This document shows positions 1 to 5,611 of a stretch of 9,962 nt of DNA, piece by piece (the first letter of the stretch is position 1; the number at the start of each line of letters is the position of its first letter). This DNA comes from Nitrososphaerales archaeon (lineage in GTDB: Archaea > Thermoproteota > Nitrososphaeria > Nitrososphaerales > UBA57): NCBI GenBank assembly GCA_022449325.1, contig JAKUSK010000028.1:1-9962 (forward strand), in the 5' to 3' direction. The notes under the pieces are model-generated. The model was not told the origin of the DNA. It did not search any database and saw nothing but the letters and a program-made list of their open reading frames with translations. The position numbers were made by a program, and so were the translations under genes.

Positions 1-1
1 T

Positions 2-109
2 GTAACATTTCATAAGAGTAAAACTGGATTATTGCAAAGAGAGGAAATAACAGGAGAAATTATTACTGTAGATATAGGTATACCACCAGAATTGGGAAAT
101 AACCTATAG
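2..109 (+). CDS. C-terminal end of probable NAD(P)HX epimerase (YjeF N-domain), partial
   Basis: Only the last 35 codons are present, and the gene continues off the left edge. The readable end begins V-T-F-H-K-S-K-T-G-L-L and closes with E-I-I-T-V-D-I-G-I-P-P-E before TAG at 107-109. This matches the end of the YjeF N-terminal (NAD(P)HX epimerase) domain, where a TVTFH-x-x-K-x-GLL segment is followed by a G-E-(I/V)-x-x-x-DIGIP strand. The enzyme interconverts R and S forms of hydrated NAD(P)H so that a dehydratase can repair them. The stop falls soon after DIGIP, so no ADP/ATP-dependent dehydratase domain is fused at this end. The call rests on about 30 residues and the catalytic part is not visible. 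Confidence 0.6.
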   Translation, partial: VTFHKSKTGLLQREEITGEIITVDIGIPPELGNNL

Positions 110-154
110 TATATATTCGGCTGGCGACATTATAATTCAGGAACTGTAGAATAT

Positions 155-793
155 ATGGAGTTTATGCAAATTATCGTCGGAAATATGAAGAATTTCACAT
201 ATATTGTAGGCGATAGCAAAACTAGGAATGGATTCATTATTGATCCGTCTTATGATATCGATAAAGTAATAACTGCTGTACGTAAGTTAGACTTGAATAT
301 AAAATATATTTTTAATACTCATAGTCATTGGGACCATACAATTGGAAACAAAGAGGCTGTACAAAGAACTGGGGGACAAATATGCGCTCATGAAAGTGCG
401 CCAACAAATAAAGATAGGTCATTAAAAGATAAAGAAGTTATAAAATTAGATTCTTTAACATTAAGAATAATGCATACGCCAGGTCATACACCAGATGGAA
501 TATGTTATTTGTTATCGGATAAAACTGACACTAAAAAAAATTATCTATTTACAGGAGATACATTGTTTGTAGGTGGATGTGGAAGAACTGATTTACCTGG
601 TGGAAAGGATGAAGATTTGTTCAAAAGTTTTCAAAAAATTATGAAATTAGATGATCATGTGAAGATTTGTCCAGGACATGATTATGGTTCTAGGTTAATC
701 TCAAGTATAAGATATGAAAAGAGACACAATTCATATCTTCAATTTGAGAACAAACAAGAATTTCAGTTAGTTATGAAAACAGCTAATCGTTAG
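155..793 (+). CDS. Metallo-beta-lactamase-fold hydrolase/dioxygenase, ETHE1/glyoxalase II-like
   Basis: The 212-residue protein is a complete metallo-beta-lactamase domain. H56-x-H58-x-D60-H61 is followed by H111 in HTPGHT, D135 in FTGDTLF and H175 in CPGHDYG, giving the full ligand set of the family. G-C-G-R-T-D at 141-146 directly after the GD motif is typical of the ETHE1/persulfide dioxygenase branch, and related forms occur in glyoxalase II-like proteins. The likely substrate is a small thiol adduct, either a persulfide or an acyl-thiol; the sequence does not say which thiol. Met1 and Met4 (base 164) are both possible starts, and M-Q-I-I-V-G-N-M-K-N-F resembles the usual family N-terminus. 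A TATA-like stretch near 128-137 fits either. Its stop lies only three bases from the stop of the convergent folE2 gene. Confidence 0.85.
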   Translation: MEFMQIIVGNMKNFTYIVGDSKTRNGFIIDPSYDIDKVITAVRKLDLNIKYIFNTHSHWDHTIGNKEAVQRTGGQICAHESAPTNKDRSLKDKEVIKLDSLTLRIMHTPGHTPDGICYLLSDKTDTKKNYLFTGDTLFVGGCGRTDLPGGKDEDLFKSFQKIMKLDDHVKICPGHDYGSRLISSIRYEKRHNSYLQFENKQEFQLVMKTANR

Positions 794-796
794 AGG

Positions 797-1570
797 TCAA
801 TTATTGCCATTTTTTGGCCATGATGCAATTGCGTCATGAGAATGTATAGATTCTAAACTTTGTGCATGAATGTATTTAGCAGTAGGAAATTTCTTTAAGC
901 AATCACGTACTACGTCTTCAACAAACTTGGAATTATTTTGGGCTTCAACTATTTTATTCGCTTCGTCAGCACGATTAAGGAATTCTTTTAGACTAGCAGA
1001 AAAACATTCATTAAGATTTAGTGCGACTTCTTCAAAGTTTATCAAAGAAGTTTGTTGTAGTTGTAAAGTAAGTATTGTTCGTTGCATATGACCTACTCCA
1101 GCTATTGCTTTACTACATGGGCAAGAAGTGATGCCTGTAAGTTTAAAGTCATAATCGAATTTTTTGTTAGGATTTAATGTAATAGATGTATCGAGAAATT
1201 GGTCATGGACCGGATATTGAAATTTTACATTAATTTGGCAATCAGGTTGTGTTTTAGTAATCTCGTCATGGATCTTTATTAGAGAATCTTCAATATAGCG
1301 ACCAGTACTATGTTTTAGTGTGGATTTTATCAAGCGGCTCATGTGAACTCCTCGAGTATTTTGTGTAGAAACGCTAACTGAAAAATTAACAAATAAAGGC
1401 CCAACGTCACTTTGATATAGAGTTCTGAAATTTGAGATTCCAGCAGATACGTCTACAGATGCACTTTGATTTTGAATATCAGGTAGACCGTCAGTCGAGG
1501 AGAATTTTTTTTGTTTAGATTTGTCTAACAAATTATCAACCCAGTTATATCGTACCGGTATATTCATCAT
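797..1570 (-). CDS. folE2: GTP cyclohydrolase FolE2/MptA type
   Basis: The 257-residue protein belongs to the type IB GTP cyclohydrolase family (FolE2, archaeal MptA). It converts GTP to a dihydroneopterin compound, the first step towards preQ0 and pterins. Visible landmarks are R-G-V-H-M-S-R at 73-79, T-S-C-P-C-S-K at 148-154 with the metal-ligand cysteine C150, F-V-E-D near 216-219, and E-S-I-H-S-H-D-A-I-A at 240-249. The length is normal for the family. It starts with two adjacent ATG codons (1570 and 1567), and the bases just upstream are AT-rich without a clear Shine-Dalgarno sequence. It is the last gene of the minus-strand unit, 32 bases after queC. With queD and queC next to it, deazaguanine synthesis is the likely role, although the product could also feed other pterin pathways. 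Whether it releases the triphosphate or the cyclic phosphate cannot be read from the sequence. Confidence 0.93.
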   Translation of the reverse strand: MMNIPVRYNWVDNLLDKSKQKKFSSTDGLPDIQNQSASVDVSAGISNFRTLYQSDVGPLFVNFSVSVSTQNTRGVHMSRLIKSTLKHSTGRYIEDSLIKIHDEITKTQPDCQINVKFQYPVHDQFLDTSITLNPNKKFDYDFKLTGITSCPCSKAIAGVGHMQRTILTLQLQQTSLINFEEVALNLNECFSASLKEFLNRADEANKIVEAQNNSKFVEDVVRDCLKKFPTAKYIHAQSLESIHSHDAIASWPKNGNN

Positions 1571-1602
1571 ATATAAAATATAAATGCAATATTCGTCTGC
1601 TG

Positions 1603-2265
1603 CTAAATAGTTGATAATGGATCTTGAGTTCCCAGAATTGAGAAACTATCCAATCGGAGTTTACAAGAACGGCATAACTGACAAGGAATGTCTTCTTGTT
1701 TTTCACAAGACCAAGTTAAATTTAGAGGTACATTTAGGCGTAGAGCTTCCTCAATAACTTGTTTTTTATTTAGTTTGCTAAGAGGCATAAGTATATTGTA
1801 AGAAATTTTTCGAGAACCGTATGTAGAATCATTAGCTAAATTAGTTAGTTGATGAAAGAAATCAGTATTAGAATCAGGGAAAGAATCAATATCGTTTTTA
1901 TTATGTCCGCCAACTATGGTTTCAATGCCAAGAGTTTCAGCCCACCATAGTGCAATAGAATAAAAAATTAAGTTCCTTGATGGAATATAATTTGGCGGTA
2001 TATTATTTTTGTTATTAAATAATGGACTTGATTCGTTGTAGATTTCATCTTCAAATTCAGAAAGAAAATTTAGATTAATTGTTTTGTGTGAAATAGATCC
2101 AGACACATCAGAGATTTTATTACAGCATTCAATTTCTTTAACAAACCGTTTATTGTAGTTGAAAGTAATTGTGTAGATATCATAATTCATTTCTTTCATT
2201 TTCCAGAGTGCAACAGCGGAATCAATTCCACCGGAAAGTAAAATCAATGCTGAACGAGAAGTCAT
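1603..2265 (-). CDS. queC: 7-cyano-7-deazaguanine (preQ0) synthase
   Basis: The 220-residue protein is QueC, the ATP-dependent PP-loop enzyme that turns 7-carboxy-7-deazaguanine into preQ0. The PP-loop S-G-G-I-D-S-A is at residues 11-17. Y-I-P-S-R-N at 93-98 and G-G-H-N-x-N-D at 119-125 match family blocks. Four cysteines near the C-terminus, C187, C195, C198 and C201, form the expected zinc site (C-x7-C-x2-C-x2-C). The usual G-Y-P-D-C block is F-P-D-S (129-132) here, a small deviation. The gene begins with ATG 12 bases after queD and is followed 32 bases later by folE2, so co-transcription is likely. In archaea preQ0 goes into tRNA position 15 and becomes archaeosine. The archaeal transglycosylase that would do this is not in the window. 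Confidence 0.95.
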   Translation of the reverse strand: MTSRSALILLSGGIDSAVALWKMKEMNYDIYTITFNYNKRFVKEIECCNKISDVSGSISHKTINLNFLSEFEDEIYNESSPLFNNKNNIPPNYIPSRNLIFYSIALWWAETLGIETIVGGHNKNDIDSFPDSNTDFFHQLTNLANDSTYGSRKISYNILMPLSKLNKKQVIEEALRLNVPLNLTWSCEKQEDIPCQLCRSCKLRLDSFSILGTQDPLSTI

Positions 2266-2277
2266 TAGATACTAGAC

Positions 2278-2730
2278 CTACTCATTAGTAAGAAATGCAG
2301 AATTATTTTCATGTTCCCAGATTTGAACTTTATGAACCCAAACACGAGAATTGGTCAGTTTTTTAATCCACTGATCGACATAGTCATAAACAAATTTACA
2401 AGAGGCCTCAATTCCGGGGCCCCATCCCTGTTCTATATCCATTATATTGAGATTACATCCACCTTTCTCATGTAGTACTTTAAAGTCAGACATGAGAGGA
2501 TCATCACTAGCAATAAGTAGACGATGATCCCATTGTTCATTTAGCCAGCTTTTAATTTCTTTGAGGCCTCCAAAATCCATAACCCATTGTTTATCATCGA
2601 GATTAGAACAAGTAAAAGTAATCTCTACATGGCGAGCATAACCATGTACATACTTACAGTGTCCAGTATCTTTCCATTGCCTATGACCAGTAGTTATTGG
2701 TCCAAATTTTTTCGTAGAATAATATTTCAA
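2278..2730 (-). CDS. queD: 6-carboxytetrahydropterin synthase-like QueD, HGY variant
   Basis: The 150-residue protein is a PTPS/QueD-family member expected to make 6-carboxytetrahydropterin from the FolE2 product. H16 (G-H-R-Q), C25 and H29 (H-C-K-Y-V-H-G-Y) line up with the first zinc histidine, the catalytic cysteine and the second zinc histidine of QueD. The third zinc position, normally the last H of H-G-H, is Y31. Downstream are W-V-M-D-F-G-G-L-K at 49-57, W-D-H-R-L at 67-71 containing the D/H catalytic pair, and E139 in the C-terminal I-W-E-H strand. The start is TTG: an in-frame TGA lies three codons upstream and the next Met is far inside the domain. The gene sits 39 bases after the RNase Z-like gene and 12 before queC. 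The family is clear, and the exact reaction is inferred from the neighbours. Confidence 0.88.
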   Translation of the reverse strand: MKYYSTKKFGPITTGHRQWKDTGHCKYVHGYARHVEITFTCSNLDDKQWVMDFGGLKEIKSWLNEQWDHRLLIASDDPLMSDFKVLHEKGGCNLNIMDIEQGWGPGIEASCKFVYDYVDQWIKKLTNSRVWVHKVQIWEHENNSAFLTNE

Positions 2731-2769
2731 TAAATTTCATTAGCTTAGAATAAATTATAACTATTTATT

Positions 2770-3483
2770 TTATTCAATAATATCAAGGTCATTAGGCATC
2801 AATGTATTAGGAAATATTGAGTGAATTTTATCTATTAATTCTTGATTGAAGTTGGGACGATGAATAAGAATAAGATTTTTAACGTTGGCTTCTTTTGCAA
2901 TTTCAGCAGCTTGAATAGGAGTAGTATGTGCTGATGCGTGTGCTAAATCTGGATCGAGTTCACCGGCTTCGTGTATTAAATAATCTGCATTCTTAGCAAA
3001 TTTAGATAGATCAATAGGTCGAGTATCACCAGTGTAAACAATTTTTTTGTTGTCAAATTCAATTTTATATATAAAGTCTAATATTGAGTGGTCGCCTTCC
3101 ATATATTCTAATTCAAAAGGATATTTTGAATTAAGTTGTTGAAATTTAAAATATTTGTTTATATCAACATCGCCAAAATATTCTTTATAAACAGTATGAA
3201 TTTGTTTTTCTAAACCAGGAGGCCCACTAACAGTTACTGTGCCTGATTCACGATGCTTAAGATTTAATAAAAAGAAGGGAAGGCCACCAGAGTGATCTCC
3301 GTGTAGATGCGAGATAAATATATAATCGATTTGATTTGGTACGAGATTTAGTTTTCTTAAGGATGAGATTGTTTGAGGTGAACAATCGAATAATATTTTA
3401 AAAGTTCCATCAAGCAAAACTGATGCATTAGCACGACCATCAGATGTAAATGCGTTACCTGTACCTAATGTGATTATTTTCAT
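2770..3483 (-). CDS. RNase Z-like metallo-beta-lactamase-fold hydrolase
   Basis: The 237-residue protein has the RNase Z-type arrangement of the metallo-beta-lactamase fold. The order is G-T-G-N-A near the N-terminus, S-H-L-H-G-D-H-S-G-G-L-P-F at 58-70 (ligands H59, H61, D63, H64), H132, Y-T-G-D-T at 150-154 (D153), H-E-A-G at 171-174, H186 in H-T-T and H208 in L-I-H. All metal ligands are present, so it should be active. It is shorter than the roughly 300 residues usual for archaeal tRNA 3'-end RNase Z, and I see no obvious exosite arm. It may therefore be a relative acting on another phosphodiester rather than the housekeeping enzyme. It lies 18 bases after the regulator gene and 39 before queD, which places it in the preQ0 unit. 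Its start is ATG. Confidence 0.82.
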   Translation of the reverse strand: MKIITLGTGNAFTSDGRANASVLLDGTFKILFDCSPQTISSLRKLNLVPNQIDYIFISHLHGDHSGGLPFFLLNLKHRESGTVTVSGPPGLEKQIHTVYKEYFGDVDINKYFKFQQLNSKYPFELEYMEGDHSILDFIYKIEFDNKKIVYTGDTRPIDLSKFAKNADYLIHEAGELDPDLAHASAHTTPIQAAEIAKEANVKNLILIHRPNFNQELIDKIHSIFPNTLMPNDLDIIE

Positions 3484-3501
3484 AAGATATCAGTAATAGA
3501 T

Positions 3502-3924
3502 TTATTTTAATGAGATATCAAAGCTTTTTGGAGAAGTTTGGTTGTCATCGTCCATTTCACAAACATGGCAATTATCAACATCAAGTGAAGGTTCTAACTT
3601 TTTATGAATGTCGCATAACATTCTATTGCTTCGAATTATGCTACAAGCCTCATTGAACTTGGAAATTATATCACTTAATTCATGTTTTTCAATCATCATT
3701 GTTGTGATTTCAGCAACAATAATTTGTATACGTTCATCATCGCCAAGTGAAGTGAGATTACCTCGTGTTCCACGAAGATAATTACTAATTGCTGCTTGAG
3801 TTACACCAATTAGTTTTGCAGTATCTTTTTGACTAAAATTATATTCTTTGATTAAACGTTTTGCAACGAGAGCTCTAAGAGCAGGGACAGAAGTTTTAGT
3901 TTCAATCTCAGCAGGTAATAACAT
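3502..3924 (-). CDS. Archaeal XRE-type HTH transcriptional regulator with C-terminal Cys/His cluster
   Basis: The 140-residue protein starts M-L-L-P-A-E-I-E and carries a Cro/XRE-type helix-turn-helix at about 31-54. The key stretch is S-Q-K-D-T-A-K-L-I-G-V-T-Q-A-A-I-S-N-Y-L, followed by R-G-T-R-G. This layout is that of an archaeal family of predicted regulators (COG2522-like). After a helical middle there are C94, C104-x2-H107 and C119-x2-C122, a likely zinc or redox-sensitive metal site, then an acidic and polar tail. It is the first gene of the tight run regulator, RNase Z-like, queD, queC, folE2, so autoregulation or control of preQ0 genes is plausible but unproven. The start is ATG with no Shine-Dalgarno. 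Only a weak AT-rich box lies about 25 bases upstream. Confidence 0.85.
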   Translation of the reverse strand: MLLPAEIETKTSVPALRALVAKRLIKEYNFSQKDTAKLIGVTQAAISNYLRGTRGNLTSLGDDERIQIIVAEITTMMIEKHELSDIISKFNEACSIIRSNRMLCDIHKKLEPSLDVDNCHVCEMDDDNQTSPKSFDISLK

Positions 3925-3978
3925 CGTATATTTGATATTAGTAATTATTGTACTTAAGGATAATGTGATAAAATTTAA

Positions 3979-4491
3979 TTATAAGAATTTTTGATAATAC
4001 TCTTTTTCGATAAGAGCAATTTCTTCCGAAGTATTAGCGTTTGAATAATCATCCAATATTTCAGAATTTAGTTCGAAAAATGTATGTCCCCATTTAAATT
4101 TCGATAGAACGAGTTCGGATTCTTGAAAATTACCAGTAATAAATAATGAGGCAGCAAGTGCCTCAGAGGATGAAAGTGTGAAAAGTTTACTATAATTAGT
4201 AGGATTTCCTGCTTGCAATATTGGAAGTCTTCTATTAATACCAGGAAATTTATTTTTAAAAACATCAGAACCTTTTTTCCATGAACAATCAATTACAACA
4301 AGACCGGAACGTAGATGTTTTTGATCTGTTTTACATAGTATATTATCAGACATAGGGTTAAGTAGTATTGAATTTTTATGAACTTGTTTTAAGGTAATCT
4401 TTTTGACTAAACCAAGTCGTACCAATTTTAATGCAGTACATTTTTTCGGATCGTCTTGATTCATATGGTAAACAAAGAGATTTGTAGTCAA
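3979..4491 (-). CDS. tsr3: Tsr3-type rRNA aminocarboxypropyltransferase (DUF367)
   Basis: This is the archaeal Tsr3 homologue, which transfers the aminocarboxypropyl group of SAM to a modified pseudouridine in small-subunit rRNA (helix 31). Family blocks seen are D-D-P-K-K-C-T-A-L-K-L near the N-terminus, I-L-L-N-P, the strand V-V-I-D-C-S-W-K-K, and R-R-L-P-I-L-Q-A-G-N-P-T-N-Y followed by S-S-x-E-A-L-A-A. The open frame runs up to 4644, but that part lies under the divergent gene at 4562, so it is not the start. ATG at 4464 would remove the first strand L-F-V-Y-H. TTG at 4491 keeps it and has a TATA-like stretch (4511-4518, minus) at the right distance; TTG at 4500 is equally possible, with another box near 4520-4528. 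A 54-base gap separates it from the regulator downstream. Confidence 0.85.
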   Translation of the reverse strand: MTTNLFVYHMNQDDPKKCTALKLVRLGLVKKITLKQVHKNSILLNPMSDNILCKTDQKHLRSGLVVIDCSWKKGSDVFKNKFPGINRRLPILQAGNPTNYSKLFTLSSSEALAASLFITGNFQESELVLSKFKWGHTFFELNSEILDDYSNANTSEEIALIEKEYYQKFL

Positions 4492-4510
4492 TATCGTCAA
4501 TTTATAATTA

Positions 4511-4528
4511 AGTTTTAATCTTTTAATA
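4511..4528 (-). promoter_or_regulatory. Candidate TATA-like boxes for tsr3
   Basis: Read on the minus strand, two overlapping AT-rich boxes centre near 4524 (TATTAAAA) and 4515 (TTAAAACT). They lie 24-25 bases before the two TTG codons at 4500 and 4491. Leaderless transcription from one of them would settle the start of tsr3, but the sequence alone does not choose between them. Confidence 0.35.
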
Positions 4529-4534
4529 TTTTCA

Positions 4535-4545
4535 GAAAAATAATA
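4535..4545 (+). promoter_or_regulatory. Candidate TATA-like box for the HAD phosphatase gene
   Basis: An A/T run (AAAAATAATAC) is centred about 23 bases before the ATG at 4562, the spacing seen at other leaderless starts in this window. It shares the short divergent region with the tsr3 promoter. Confidence 0.4.
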
Positions 4546-4561
4546 CAATTTAGCGTATAGA

Positions 4562-5122
4562 ATGAAGATTGCAATAGATTTAGACGGAGTACTAGCAGAT
4601 GCATCAAAGATATGGATGAGGATATTGAATGATAGATTTAACATTAAAGTTGATAAGAGTAATGTTGATCAGTGGGATTTTTGGAAAAAGATAGGTATCT
4701 CAAAAAAATCATTTGAAGAAGTATTTGATGATGCATGGAAGGAATGGCAATCGATAGATGAAACGGAGATTGGATTAAAAGAAAATATTGATGAGATAAA
4801 GGATTTTGGTAAAACAGATCTAGTAACTGCTAGAAATAAAAAAACAATGGACGATGTAATGAAATGGTTGGAAATGACGAAGATTACCTTTGATGAGATA
4901 GTTGTGGTTGATGAAAATTATTTGAAAGGAAATTTAGATTATGATGTATTCGTTGATGATTCACCAATACAAGTAATGGAAATTGCTAATTTAGACAAAG
5001 TGGCTTTAGTATATGATCAACCTTGGAATAGTCACATCATTAGTCGTAACAATTTAATTCGGATAAAAAATTTTACGGAAGTAATTTCATATATCAAAGA
5101 TTCTAAATTTAGAAATCAGTAA
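4562..5122 (+). CDS. HAD-superfamily 5'(3')-deoxyribonucleotidase-like phosphatase
   Basis: The 186-residue protein is a HAD phosphatase of the NT5C type. Motif I is D6-L-D8-G-V-L-A-D, with nucleophile D6 and acid/base D8. L-V-T-A-R at 87-91 supplies the motif II threonine (T89), K122 is a candidate motif III lysine, and V-F-V-D-D-S-P at 129-135 is motif IV (D132, D133). The helical insert of about 25-75, with W38, W41, W59 and W62, is the cap region that sets substrate choice. Members of this group dephosphorylate (deoxy)nucleoside monophosphates, but close relatives act on other small phosphates, so the substrate is inferred. It begins at ATG without a Shine-Dalgarno sequence, divergent from tsr3, and a T-run follows directly after its stop. 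Confidence 0.8.
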   Translation: MKIAIDLDGVLADASKIWMRILNDRFNIKVDKSNVDQWDFWKKIGISKKSFEEVFDDAWKEWQSIDETEIGLKENIDEIKDFGKTDLVTARNKKTMDDVMKWLEMTKITFDEIVVVDENYLKGNLDYDVFVDDSPIQVMEIANLDKVALVYDQPWNSHIISRNNLIRIKNFTEVISYIKDSKFRNQ

Positions 5123-5125
5123 TAA

Positions 5126-5134
5126 AATTTTTTG
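5126..5134 (+). terminator. Candidate oligo-T terminator after the HAD phosphatase gene
   Basis: A run of six T (5128-5133) begins five bases after the stop codon at 5120-5122 and before the next gene's own TATA-like box. Archaeal RNA polymerase commonly terminates at such T-runs without a hairpin. In so AT-rich a sequence this could be chance. Confidence 0.35.
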
Positions 5135-5147
5135 TTATTAGCCCGTA

Positions 5148-5160
5148 AACTAAATTAATA
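5148..5160 (+). promoter_or_regulatory. Candidate TATA-like box for the 143-residue unknown gene
   Basis: AACTAAATTAATA is centred about 25 bases before the ATG at 5180, consistent with a leaderless transcript separate from the upstream phosphatase gene. Confidence 0.45.
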
Positions 5161-5179
5161 AGATAACATTAGTCATAGT

Positions 5180-5611
5180 ATGGTTAACGTAGATACAACA
5201 TCAGCATTAGAGAGTTTCAGAAGATTTCTTATCAATAGTACATGCGCATCATATATACCTGAAAGTTATTTGTATGACCCCGAAGTTTTCCCAGAAAAAG
5301 ACGGTGAAACTGGCTCTATTTATATTGAAGCAGCCGACAAAGTTACATTAAAAAAAGAACGCGATATCACTTTTATCAATGTTCGAGATGTATTAGGAAT
5401 CATCTATAAGTCGAAGAGTGGAAGTACAAATCTCAAATGGCGACAAATACGTGGTAGAGGGGGAAAAGTAACAGGAGAAGCTTCAACTAATTCTTTAGTA
5501 AATCTAATTACTGCAAAAGTAATTGATCAAGATTATGCCGTAGAACTTGCCAATATTGAAAATGTTGATAATGATTCTAATAACGAAGTAGAAGAAATAG
5601 AAAGTAATTAA
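5180..5611 (+). CDS. Uncharacterised 143-residue protein with acidic tail
   Basis: I do not recognise a family. The protein has no signal peptide, membrane segment or metal motif. Residues 1-110 look like a small folded domain: a helix (T-S-A-L-E-S-F-R-R-F-L), an aromatic loop (Y-I-P-E-S-Y-L-Y-D-P), strands I-Y-I-E-A and I-T-F-I-N-V, then a basic, glycine-rich stretch R-Q-I-R-G-R-G-G-K near 88-96. The last 20 or so residues are strongly acidic and low in complexity. The basic loop next to an acidic tail would suit nucleic-acid or protein binding, but that is only a suggestion. Its own TATA-like box and a leaderless ATG support a real gene. Its TAA stop overlaps the stop of the convergent acyl-CoA dehydrogenase gene. 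Confidence 0.75.
   Translation: MVNVDTTSALESFRRFLINSTCASYIPESYLYDPEVFPEKDGETGSIYIEAADKVTLKKERDITFINVRDVLGIIYKSKSGSTNLKWRQIRGRGGKVTGEASTNSLVNLITAKVIDQDYAVELANIENVDNDSNNEVEEIESN

Noticed and set aside
870..1091. Plus-strand open frame of 73 codons inside folE2
   Set aside because: It lies wholly opposite a well-supported folE2 gene and has no family features; it is a shadow frame.
4068..4292. Minus-strand open frame of 74 codons inside tsr3
   Set aside because: Same strand, different frame, fully inside the conserved Tsr3 coding sequence and with no recognisable domain.
4492..4644. N-terminal extension of tsr3 up to the ATG at 4644
   Set aside because: It would overlap the divergent HAD phosphatase gene by over 80 bases, and its translation has no Tsr3 similarity.
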